The notes beneath the pieces are model-generated. The model did no database searches, was not told where the DNA came from, and saw only the letters and a list, made by a program, of their open reading frames with translations. Below are positions 54,127-64,000 of a stretch of 64,000 nucleotides of DNA, piece after piece. The position numbers and the translations under genes were made by a program. The stretch spans positions 1-64,000 of the forward strand of contig NW_001799022.1 of assembly GCF_000165425.1 (NCBI RefSeq), given 5' to 3'. The first letter of the stretch is position 1. Each line of letters starts with the position of its first letter. The DNA comes from Paramecium tetraurelia. Lineage: Eukaryota > Ciliophora > Oligohymenophorea > Peniculida > Parameciidae.

Positions 54127-54593
54127 ATAAAATATCAATAAGAAATTAATATATACATTTCCTTTTTTGAGATTATTTCAATATTTCCATTTCTCTGAAT
54201 GATTTATGAATTGATGTGCTCCTAATTATTATTAATATTGTCAAATGAAATTCAAAAAATTATTCATCCAATACAAATTCAGTTATAAAGAAATTCTATA
54301 TAAATCTATAAATACTAGATAAGATTGAAATACAAGCTAGAGTGGATACAAATTTCTAGGAAAGATCAATAAGTCAGACAATAATTGACTGCAACTTGTC
54401 GTATTATATAAAGCATTTTGAGTTATTCTCTCATATTAATTTGTATTTAATAAATATACAAACTGATCTCAATATATATTTAATTATAATCAGTTTAAAA
54501 TTTTAGATATGCAAAGTTTTGATTAACGTAGTTTAGTGTAATTTATATTCATCATTTTATCCAACAGAATAATAATATTAATTTATCTTTGCA

Positions 54594-55511
54594 ATGAATC
54601 AATAAATAGTGAGCCACAGTATTTTAGAAATCAACCACTACAATCGAGTATTAGAGGGAAATAAAAGATATGTGGCAAAAAAGATGGCAGAAGACCCCTC
54701 ATACTTTAAGACCTTATCGAAAGGGTAGAACCCAAAATATCTACTTATTGGCTGTTCTGATTCAAGAGCCCCTCCTAATGAATTGACAGAGACTGATCCT
54801 GGAGAAATTTTTATTCATAGAAATATTGCCAACTTAGTTATACCTACGGATTTAAATGTAAGAGTCTCTTTGATTCTTAAAGCTTAATTGTGTTATTCAA
54901 TATGCAGTAGAGCATTTACATATTCATAATATTGTGGTGATGGGACATACTTGCTGTGGTGGTGTAAAGGCAGCTATGACTTAAGATTCCGTAGGGGGAT
55001 TGCTAGACCTCTGGTTGAATCAGATAAAGTTGGTTTATGAGAAACATGCAGAATTGATAGAGTCCTTTGCCGATGAAAATGACAAAATTACTTGCCTAAG
55101 TTAATTGAATGTCAGAGCTCAAGTTATGAACATTTGGAAGAATCCAATAATCTAAAAGGCTTGGCAGAAGGGGAATCGTAAATTAATTAATTAACATTCA
55201 TAGCTGTAATGGTCCATGGTTGGTTATTCAGGGTCGAAACAGGATATATAGAAGAACTCTTGATTGATCAACACACTCCTGAAGAGATGTGCAAAGTGTA
55301 TGCTCTAAAGTTTAAATTGGAATCAGAGAAGCAATTATCTAAGCATGTTTCTCCAACAGGCTCTCCCAAAAACAACGCAAAAAAAAGATTCCAAAACATG
55401 CAACGAAAATTAATCGAACATATAAATTAACTTAAAGAGAATAAAATAGAGGATTTTGATTTGGAAACTAAGGAAATTGGAGGGTTCATAGAAAGTTCTA
55501 AAGATTTATGA
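54594..55511 (+). CDS. Beta-class carbonic anhydrase
   Basis: Introns of 25 and 26 nt give 288 residues. Zinc ligands are visible: C-x-D-x-R (GCSDSRAPP) near residue 51 and H-x2-C (GHTCCGGV) near residue 108. Further markers are [18 protein letters not shown], the helix [11 protein letters not shown], and [10 protein letters not shown] at the C-terminal strand, completed across the second intron. The enzyme interconverts CO2 and bicarbonate. A charged C-terminal tail of about 70 residues is longer than in most family members. No signal peptide, so probably cytosolic. Confidence 0.95.
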
Positions 55512-55603
55512 CAATTTATATTGCGTTTATAATCACAATATTAAAATTTGCCATTATAGAAATATTTAGTTTCTGTTTCTTAGATAATATATAAATATTA
55601 ATT

Positions 55604-56031
55604 TCAAGCTGCTTCTCTTTTTCCTGATTATTGCTCAACAATTTACACATACTTTTTCTTGATGTCAATATCCTCTGGTTGTTTAACTATTTTCATTGAT
55701 TGTTGAAGAGGATTCCATTTGTCCATTGAGATTAAGGAGTTTTCCGATGTAGAGTTCAAATAAAAAATCTTGTATGCTATTTTTATGTGATATTGATTCC
55801 TTCCAAATTCCAGTTTTATAGGTTATTTTTATATTCGTTTCGTTTTTTTCTGAATTTAGCCTTATTTCATATGATGATTATTCTTTTTATGATATTGCTT
55901 TTTTCCTTTGTGAAAACCTAATATAATGATTACTAACTTTTATTGATCTCTGTCACCAATTCGTGAAAAGTTCGCACAATTTCATAAAACTCTGAGTCAT
56001 TTCGAAATTTTTGTTTTTCTACTTCAGTCAT
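55604..56031 (-). CDS. Hypothetical small protein with probable frame breaks
   Basis: Starts MTEVEKQKFRNDSEFYEIVR and reads 40-60 residues before the frame fails. A second frame from about 55910 to 55760 reads coherently (SYEIRLNSEKNETNIKITYK). A third leads to a charged C-terminus (QPEDIDIKKKYVQIVEQQ) and TGA at 55604. The last change falls at a T6 run near 55766. No typical intron explains either change. Total span is 428 bp. The protein would be about 140 residues, unknown family. It is divergent from the CFAP97-like gene, whose ATG lies 107 bp away. Confidence 0.45.
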
Positions 56032-56137
56032 TTTAATTTATTTATAATGTGGAACCTCATTTATTCTAATCCTATATGTTTCAAGAAAAAAATAGCTCAG
56101 GTATCAGTTTTCCATCCATTATGTCAAGGAGCAACTT

Positions 56138-56690
56138 ATGCATTTGAATAATATCTAGAATTCTAAACCTCTTGTAAATAACTCCTAACCATGGAGACCA
56201 GGGCATTCAATATCAAGATTAGTCAATAAATACACTAACAGTAAGTTCCAGAGCATATAACTTAGCCAACGATTAGGAAATCATGGACAAAAACAGCAAA
56301 TTGCTTAGAAAAATGATGGAAATTCAATAGAGGAATAATACATTGAAGTAACTTCCAACACATGGGTCATTAGAAGCATTAAGAAGAAGAGAACAAGTCA
56401 AGATAAGTTCGGAGAATTAAACCATCCTAAAGCGGTTATAATCAGCAAGTTCTGCATACTCCAAGAAAACATGGGTCAATGACATTGAAAGAGTAAAAAA
56501 ATATAGAGAAAATTTACAAAGAAGAACAAGTATTATCATCTATAATTCAGGAACAAACGATGATTTTAATTTATTGGCAGCTCAAGAACATGTAAAACGA
56601 AATCTTACCAGTCAATCTTCCTCTAGAAGTAAGGCTTTCTAATTTATTAGAACTTAAAACAAGTTAAGGGCCAAGAACTTAAACATATGA
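56138..56690 (+). CDS. CFAP97/Hemingway-domain ciliary protein
   Basis: One 25-nt intron (about 56241-56265) gives 175 residues exactly. The core is the pattern of the CFAP97/Hemingway family: ENxxLLxKL-type helices (NSKLLRKMMEIQ) and RREQVKISSENQTILKRLQS. KTWVNDIERVKKYRENL follows, and the C-terminus is basic. Proteins of this family are linked to axoneme assembly and motility. The ATG at 56138 is preferred over 56050 because only it is in phase with the conserved exon after splicing. Confidence 0.75.
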
Positions 56691-57439
56691 GTCATTAATT
56701 TGATATAAAGATATCTTCATGTTTCATTTATTAAACAAGAATATTAATTATTTATTCTTCACTCTAAAGTCTCTCAAGCTTTGTTATTGTTTTTGGAGAA
56801 TTCTATTGAAAAGAACATAAAGAAAATGGGGGTTTGAATTAATCAAATCAAAAAGTTATTAAGGTAAAATAGACAGTGGATATAGTTAATCTTCCTCAGA
56901 GTTTTAAGATTAGCTTATTAAAACTTTTAAGATTAACTTATTAAAGCTTTTGATTTCAATAATGAAGTAATAAACTAAATTAATATTTATAAATTTGGAT
57001 AGACTAACAATTTAAATTAGTTGAGTGAGTATTAATAATCTTAAATTTTATAAATATTAAAATGAATTCTGAAAAAGATGTCGGTGTTTTTTAATAATTA
57101 TCATACTTTTTGAACCAAAATATTGTTATTTTATTAAAAATTCAAAACAGAATTAAAGAATTTTCAAAAATTTATGACAATTAATTATAAAGTATAAGGA
57201 TTTTTTAATATATTTTTAATATTTAGATTATTAATTTAATGAGAATTTACAAATACCAATTTCGATTATATTAACTTCTTATAATCCCAATAATGATGAG
57301 TATTTCTAAAATCTATCAATTTTAATATTATTATTATATTTAGAAGAAAAACTACTCAATTTGTATATTCATTTCCTTTTCTTAAATAATAATATTCAAA
57401 TATATTCCTAACTATTATAATAATAGATAATTTTATATT
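56691..57439. other. Spacer with one tandem repeat
   Basis: Convergent spacer between the CFAP97-like and two-TM genes. Besides the repeat at 56902-56947 I see only AT-rich sequence. Confidence 0.5.
56902..56947. repeat. Tandem duplication of a 23-bp unit
   Basis: Two adjacent copies of TTTTAAGATTAGCTTATTAA plus three bases, differing at two positions. A local slippage duplication. Confidence 0.7.
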
Positions 57440-58990
57440 TCAATCTTAAATAATTTAATCATTATTGTCAATGTGTATTTTACTATCCTAGTTTCTTAAT
57501 TCATCAACAACTTAATCTGCATTTTCCTATATTTAAGTGGGTTTAAGCTATTTTGGTATTTGTTCATTTTCATTTGATGGTATTTTATATAAACTACCAT
57601 TCTTTTTCTTGGATTTCCAATAATAACTAAATAAAAATGGATCGAAATGGTTCTAATAAATAGTATCTGAATAATCCTCAAATGAAGACCATGCATTCTT
57701 AATACTAAACTGATTGGAATTTTCATCTTTTTAGATTTATAATTTGGATTCATTTGAATGAATATTCAACAGCAGATCTGATGGTGTAATCAATTATAAT
57801 ATCTTTTACATTTGATGTATTTCATATATTAGGTTTATGTAGTCAAATTTGAGATTTAACATTTCACTCACATCTTTATCAAATTTCTCAATGCTTGTTT
57901 TGTTTAGCTTCTTATCTTCTAACACACTTGAATTTATATTATTTTCTTTCACATTCTTAATTTCCTTCCATTCAGGATAATAATTAATCAAAATTGTAGA
58001 TTTCATGAACGAGATCATTTATTTCCTATTCAAAGCATAAAAAGCGTATCTGATTAGCAATATTGTTTAAATTATTGAACCTATGCTAGCCAAAACCTCA
58101 CTGATAGTAGGATATTGATTTCTCACATAAAATATTGAAGAGTTCATTTATATAGCGATAGTACCTATGACTTCCTTAATACCTAAATCTCTCTCATACA
58201 ATTTTTTATGATATTCCTTAGTATATGTGTAAATCTAAGATGTGCATCCTTTGTTTACAATATATTCTTCGAAAGATTGAAATAGATATCCTTAATTTGC
58301 TTCAATAACTTCATAATTTGTTATTATCTGTACTTCACTACTTAATATCGTATCAAAGGGTAAGTCAATAAGTGTTTCATACTGTTAATAAGTTTTTGTT
58401 GAAATATCAAATTCTTCGTTATAAACCGTTATCAATGATATTAGACCTATTTAATCGAAGAATTCCTCACTGTAATCTTAGCTCGCACACTCTTAACCCT
58501 CAATTAAAAAATCCTCATTCCCTATGCATTTCACTAAAATTACATTGAAAGCATTATTAAGTTAATTATTCAAATCCACATATAAAATATTTTCGAAATC
58601 TTCTTCAACTATTACCATAGATAATTCTTCTTCTATCTCTTTATAAAGCAGTGGGATTATTATCATTTAATTACTCTCAAATGGATTTATTGAGCTCATG
58701 AATTCTAGGCTGAGCAACTAAATTGGATCGTTTTTTACAAAAAGTTATTCTAAATGGCTTCCCTCGGTAATGGTTTTTTATTAAGATGAAACTTTATATA
58801 TCATATCACCTGATCCCCATAATATCAATTAATTTAGGGAGTACACCAACACAAATGTTAAAATTATTATTGTAGCCATGCCACCCCAAACAGTTTTATA
58901 AAATATTCTTTATTCTCTCAACCCAAATGAAGGAGTGAAAGAAACAAAGAATCCATCGAATTTTGAAATAGTATTCAAAAAGCTATTCAT
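57440..58990 (-). CDS. Two-TM membrane protein, ciliate family
   Basis: An intronless frame of 517 codons. The N-terminus (MNSFLNTISKFDGFFVSF) is followed by a TM helix near residues 40-62 (ATIIILTFVLVYSLNQ). A large ectodomain of about 250 residues contains several Cys, among them KCIG, ECAS and GCTS. A second TM helix sits near 320-340, and a long charged tail ends at TGA 57440. Order, spacing and the FD-containing start match the gene at 17306-18709, so the two are probably distant paralogues. Function unknown. Confidence 0.82.
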
Positions 58991-59603
58991 GAATTTTTAT
59001 TGATTTTTAAATGAAATTTTTATTTTTAGAATATCAGCTATATTCCATTATATTTAATAATAAGCGAGTGGTAGAGCAGAATTCCGAAAAATTTAAAGTT
59101 TCGATAGCATTCTTTTAAGAAAAGATACTCATTTTAGTACTTAAAAATATCTTAAATTGTAAAATAAAATATATTTTATCAAAATACAAAAATATATTTT
59201 ATCAAAATACATGAAAATCGTTGCAATCCTTTACAAGTTTTCGTATTTTGTTGAGAATAATATTTGCTAATACTTTTATTACTTTATATGTAATTCACTC
59301 CAATAAATATGTCATGGTTTGAGTCCAATCAATACCCTTAATGATAGAATAAATGGTAAAATATAGAATAATATTTTCGTTATCTAAGGAAAAGTAAAAT
59401 TCAAATATATTTACTATCTTGTTTTGATTTTAATTCAATTTTGATCACCCTACTTCATATTTACTTAGTTTTATTAATAACTGAATTACTTTGTATAGAT
59501 CAATGATGAATGTAAGAATTAGCATATTTTCATTTAATTTGTTTCATCTAAGAAATTAGATGAGATTATTTAAGTGAGTAAAATTAGATTATAAAATTAA
59601 ATA
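58991..59603. other. Divergent promoter-containing spacer
   Basis: The upstream regions of the two-TM gene (-) and the large membrane protein (+) meet here. It contains a short tandem duplication (59165-59210) and otherwise AT-rich sequence with no gene. Confidence 0.5.
59165..59210. repeat. Tandem duplication of a 22-23-bp unit
   Basis: Two nearly identical copies of AATATATTTTATCAAAATAC with its leading A run lie head to tail, within the divergent spacer. Confidence 0.7.
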
Positions 59604-62059
59604 ATGGATAAATACTAAATATCCTCGACAGGAAGATTTATGTATGAAAAACATGAGCAAAATTTCAGACTGTCTAAATTCAGTGGTCTCTATTTATATC
59701 CGGCGATAATAATTATGATGATAATATTTTATTGTAATTATGTCACTATTGGCTGTGTTATTATAGCTACATATTTTTATTATAGAAACAAGCATAAATG
59801 GAGATTCTTAATCTAAGCAATATTATACCTAGCTTAGTTAGTTCAATTGAACAATAATTGCATTTATTAGCACATCTATACTTGTATCACTAATTTGGTT
59901 CTAGTGCCTTATTGGCCTATGCAAGTGCTATTTTAAATTGGAATCATTAGATAGTTGAATCAGATTTACATACTTTGCTTTTTTATCGCCCTTATGAGAG
60001 CAATAGAAATCTTAAAGAGATTTCTTTATTCTAAAATCTGTAATATCAACTCCCATTAATATGAATAGGATAGCATTCTGCTTAACTTGCCTCATCATAT
60101 TCTGTACTTCGATGAGAATTTCAACGAATTATTTACAAATAAGTCAATAAAATTCACTCCAGAATCCTAAGAAATATTAAGCAATTATATGAAAAGGAAA
60201 TTCTATGGTATAATTTAATTGGAGAATTAAGAGAAGGAATTGACAGATTACTACATTAAGCCTTGGTAAGGAAATTTTATTCTAATTTAATCGCACTTCT
60301 AAAGTGAAGAAAATGCTTTTTATGAATAAATGTACGAATAGATAAATAAGTTGTATGTGCAATTAAATTAAGATTATACAAAATGGAACAATCTGAGGGC
60401 CTTTAGAATGATTAAAGAGTCTGACTTAAGTGTTTTGGGATATTGCTTATCAGAATGTTTGCACTTAGAACATTAAGTCAGATCCACAATGAAAAACCTA
60501 TAGCCTGAAATTTGTTAGTTTTACCTCAAGGTTTCCATATGCAATATAATAGAATCAATGGTGTTGAAATTGTATGAGCATTTTAATATTATCAATTTAA
60601 ACTTTGAGAGTGGAATTCCAGAAATAGTGGCAGGAGATAAGAAACTATTATTATTCATAATATAGACACTTCTAACATCTACTTAATTTTGTGATAAATA
60701 GAAAGGTTAATTATCTATTAAATGTATCATTTAGTAAATCAATTCAGAAAAATCAGGATATGATCTTGAATTAACTTTTAATTTCACGTGTACACCCTCT
60801 GTAATTAAATTGTATTCATAAGTCTTTGGAGTTAATGAGAATAAATTGACTCCTAATGAAGAGTGGCTTATACATTGTTTAAAGAAATGCAAATAATTGA
60901 TGAAGCAAAATTAGAATGAGTTTAATTTCTAAACTGATGGTGATAATGTGATAATAACATTTACCTTCTTGAGTTTGATATCCAGTAATAAACTAGAACA
61001 AATTTCCCAATTCACTGACCTCACATTTACTAGAAGTGTATTGGATGATTGTCATTATTAATGGAAGGAAAAAATACAAATTCTTCCCACAAAATTCATT
61101 TTAGATTCAAAATCTAGAAAGAGTCTACCTGCAACTAAAAAATAACAGACAACACCTTTTTCCAAAGTGTCCATAAATTTTCCAGAAATCAGGGATGAAG
61201 TAGTTTTTATTTTAGAAACTGCTCTACAAGATGCTAAAGAAAAAGGTCTCTTAGATTAATTTCATTTTGATTATTAAGATAATAATTTCAAATGCGCTGT
61301 CAGTGTAAATATTTGAATACATACATTTAGGAATATGCAGATAGCATAGCTAATTCACCTCCCTCTTTCATAACACCTCAAGTTCAGAGGAGGAAATTGT
61401 AAGATTTGGCAAAAGAGAAATTCAAAAATCTTTTGAAAGAAGCTCTAAAACCTAAAAAAAAGAAGAGACTCTCTAAAAGAGACTGCAAAGTAGTATTTCC
61501 AAGAAAAAATGATACAACTTGTGATCTTCAATGTGGACCGTGCAAAGTTAATTTCCATAACTCAATCTTGAACAACAGAAGCAATAGGGCTTTTATCAAA
61601 TGGTCACATAGATGCAATATATCTTAACCTCCAAAGACAGTGCATGAAATCCTATGTTACATTCCAGAAATTAAATTATCAAAAGACTTAATCAAGAATT
61701 TTGGAAACTCATCATATGATAAAATCGAAATAAAAGAACCAATTATTGTATTGGATATAGCTGATCTAATAAGAATTTATAAATAGTATTTATAATAAGG
61801 TAAACAATTCTATTACATTATGTTGTTTGTCAAAAAGCCTTAAGAAATTGCTGACTTTGCTGATATTGTAAAAAAGAATGAACAGGATTTAGTTTAATAA
61901 TATCCAAAATATTAATAGACTTATTTAATAGGAATTACTGAATAATCATTAAAACCATCTCTCTATGCGTACTTGAAATATATCATTCCATTTGGATAAT
62001 GGAGCATCGATATCAAATAAATTAAATTATATATAGCCAAGTAAAGAGAAATTAATTGA
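59604..62059 (+). CDS. Membrane protein resembling a degenerate hybrid histidine kinase
   Basis: One 26-nt intron (about 61309-61334) gives 809 residues. The N-terminus has several TM helices (about 30-160), for example YPAIIIMMIIFYCNYVTIG. Near 180-230 a PAS-like piece (HHILYFDENFNELF) appears. Near 335-420 a block resembles a HATPase_c N-box region (AGDKKLLLFIIQTLLTST, then GQLSIKC), like GDxxRLxQVLxNLLxNA...GxI. The G boxes and the phosphorylated His are not visible. The last 130 residues resemble a receiver fold (EPIIVLDIADLI, QFYYIMLFVKK) without the phospho-acceptor Asp. A Lys-rich linker with several Cys lies between. So it looks like a hybrid histidine kinase that lost catalysis. The TM part and intact frame are certain; the kinase relationship is inference. 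Confidence 0.6.
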
Positions 62060-62215
62060 TTAAATTAATATCATTAAGAGATTTTCAATCAATCATATTT
62101 ATATACTTGTTTGGCTAACATATAATAGATTAGCCTAATTAACTTAAATTAATATAAAAATCTTAATTTATGTTAAAGAGTAAATATACATATATATCTG
62201 AAATCTAATATAATA

Positions 62216-63970
62216 TCATATTTTTCTATGTTATTTGATTAATGATTAAATATCTTCTAAGACTTTTAACTTTTATTAATTTTATTATTCTTCTTATTTT
62301 TATTATTAAACTTACACTTGCTATGTTTAAGTATCATAAATCTTAAATTTATCTTCTAACTTTAAAATTAAAATATGATTACATTTTTAATAGTTTATCT
62401 AAGTACATCTGTTTATTACTTATACTTCAAAGACTTCTACACCTAATTTTCAACCTCTAGCTCTGATTACTTTAATTTAGACTTTAAGTCCTATTCTTTT
62501 TACTTAGAATCTTTTAATTCATCCTTAGCGGATTGAAGTTATTCGAATAATATGTCAATTTTTTATTCGATTTCATCCATTTATTTTTCCTTTTATTACT
62601 TTTCCTCTTAAAACTCAAATTCTAAATTTTTAGAATAATTTTGAAGCTAATTCACAGAGTCAGAAAGGTTTTAGTTTTCTCCAGTTAGCTAAAATTTAAT
62701 TAATTATTTATACCTAGTGAATAATGGTTCTCTGTTATGATACCTTCTATTCAAGATCCACAATTAACTCTTTTTAATTAAAATTAGTTTGCTTCTACTC
62801 TGATATTTCCAAGAGCAGTTAATTAATTTTCTATTCATTAAGATTTAATTTTTAATGACTCTAATCATTAATGGACTTTAATTCCTATGAAATTTAAGAT
62901 AATTTCTTTAATTCATGTTCCTGAATTTAACATTTTTTATCTGAAATATCTAATTGTCTTTAAAGATCAGAATTCTTATTTTATAATTATTCTACTTTTT
63001 ATCTTTATTCATTAATTTTTTATTTTTTTTTCTCAAAAAGATCTTTATTTTAATTATTAATTTTAATAATTTCTTATTCAAAATTGATAGCCAGATTTTA
63101 TTGATTTTATTAGAGTTTACTTAAATAAGATTAAGACTCTTCAAATTTGCTTTAATATTGTTATGTTTAATCTTTTTAAGATTGTAATAATTTAGATAAG
63201 TACTCTATTTACTTTTAATTATCTTCATCCCTAAATCTAATATCTTATACTAGTTAATCAAAGTATCTGATTTATTCATCCTTTTATACTGACTCATTCT
63301 TTAACTCCCTAATTTCATCTTCCAGATCTCTGTTTTGTTCTGCTTAATTGTTGCTATTCAATAACACTCAAATGTACATTTCAGCTGAAAACTCTTCACA
63401 CAATTTTTGTACTCGTTCTAATTCTTTACCAAAATTTAGACTCTATTCATCATATTATTTTTCCTACTATTTAATCTACTTTTTCAATAATTAAATTTTA
63501 TCCTTTTTTGATTATAGTTATTAACGGGAAGCATGAAGCTATTATTTTATTTCTTCAATTATTTTGTCTTGACTTTCGCACTTTAATCGCATATCCTTAT
63601 GATTGTTATCAGCCTTTGCTAAACTATCTTGAAGAGATTTTAATTCAAATTCTAATTATTTAATATGTCTCTCTCTCTAATTTAACTTTCCCTCTAATTC
63701 CTTATTTGCTTATATATAATCCTTTAAAGTCATCTAATTTTCAATTTAAAAAGAATACTTTCAATTCTTTATTAAGTATCAATAGTCTTTCTTATTTTTC
63801 TTTATCCTAATTCTCCTTTGCATTTAAGGTTTCTCTAAGTCTGCTAATTTGTTCAATTGAATGATTTTTTTTTTCTCTAGAAGAACTTTCTCTATTATCT
63901 TTTAGGAATGCAAGTATTACTCATCATTAATATTTGCCTTGCTTTATCTTGACCTAGTATGATAAACCAT
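62216..63970 (-). CDS. Long coiled-coil protein, one frame break
   Basis: Four introns (25, 24, 25, 23 nt) connect about 552 residues of almost continuous coiled coil, rich in Gln, Lys and Glu. It starts MVYHTRSRQSKANIN, and helices such as ELEGKLNQRERHIKQLEFEL show regular heptads. The C-terminus is Gln-rich, ending near KLKVLEDIQSLI. In the A9 run near 63870 one further base is needed to join the first 40 residues to the rest (spliced length 3n-1). No globular domain. Such proteins are often basal-body, cytoskeletal or vesicle-tethering factors; the specific role is unknown. Confidence 0.8.
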
Positions 63971-64000
63971 GATTGGAGGAGAATTTTGTGACTCTGGTTA

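Overview
The window looks like macronuclear DNA of a ciliate, most likely Paramecium or a close relative. It is very AT-rich. Dozens of recognisable proteins read correctly only if TAA and TAG mean glutamine and TGA is the sole stop. The coding regions are cut by GT..AG introns of about 22-31 nt. A tRNA with anticodon CUA, fit to read UAG, lies at 29165-29236. Genes are packed on both strands, often with gaps of 2-60 bp. I saw no telomeric repeats, CRISPR array, LTR element or intact transposon. The longer genes run through without inserts of the internal-eliminated-sequence type, which favours macronuclear over germline DNA.

Layout. 1-7467: gene-poor, with + strand patches that look like a decayed large membrane-protein gene (about 1543-5990). 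7468-19587: a mostly minus-strand run of a histidine acid phosphatase, a membrane RING-H2 ubiquitin ligase, a PI4-kinase, ribosomal protein uL22, an unknown multi-intron gene, an ALDH7-type dehydrogenase, a two-TM membrane protein and a PX-domain protein. 19857-31230: a signalling block with a protein kinase and its decayed neighbour copy, an acylated small protein, a trichocyst-matrix-like protein, a second acylated protein, a calcium-dependent kinase, the tRNA-Gln and a PH-plus-pseudokinase protein. 31435-44415: small unknown genes, uS10, tRNA-Ser, 2-oxoglutarate dehydrogenase E1, the Fe-S co-chaperone HscB, a two-TM protein and uL30. 44669-56690: a dual-specificity phosphatase, a B-box/kelch protein, an alveolin-like cortical protein, casein kinase 1, a DENN protein, a CAMK-like kinase, a beta-carbonic anhydrase and a CFAP97-type ciliary protein. 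57440-63970: a second two-TM protein, a membrane protein that looks like a degenerate hybrid histidine kinase, and a long coiled-coil protein.

The genes do not form an operon-like system; this is ordinary mixed eukaryotic gene order. Recurrent themes are phosphorylation and phosphoinositide signalling (six kinase-type genes, PI4-kinase, PX, PH, DENN), N-terminal acylation signals and cortical or secretory structure (alveolin, trichocyst matrix). About ten genes, including ribosomal protein uL30, carry single-base frame breaks, mostly next to homopolymer runs. That pattern is better explained by assembly error than by gene death. I did not find a clearly new biological system; the best candidates for follow-up are the degenerate histidine-kinase-like protein, the PH-pseudokinase and the decayed locus at the left end.
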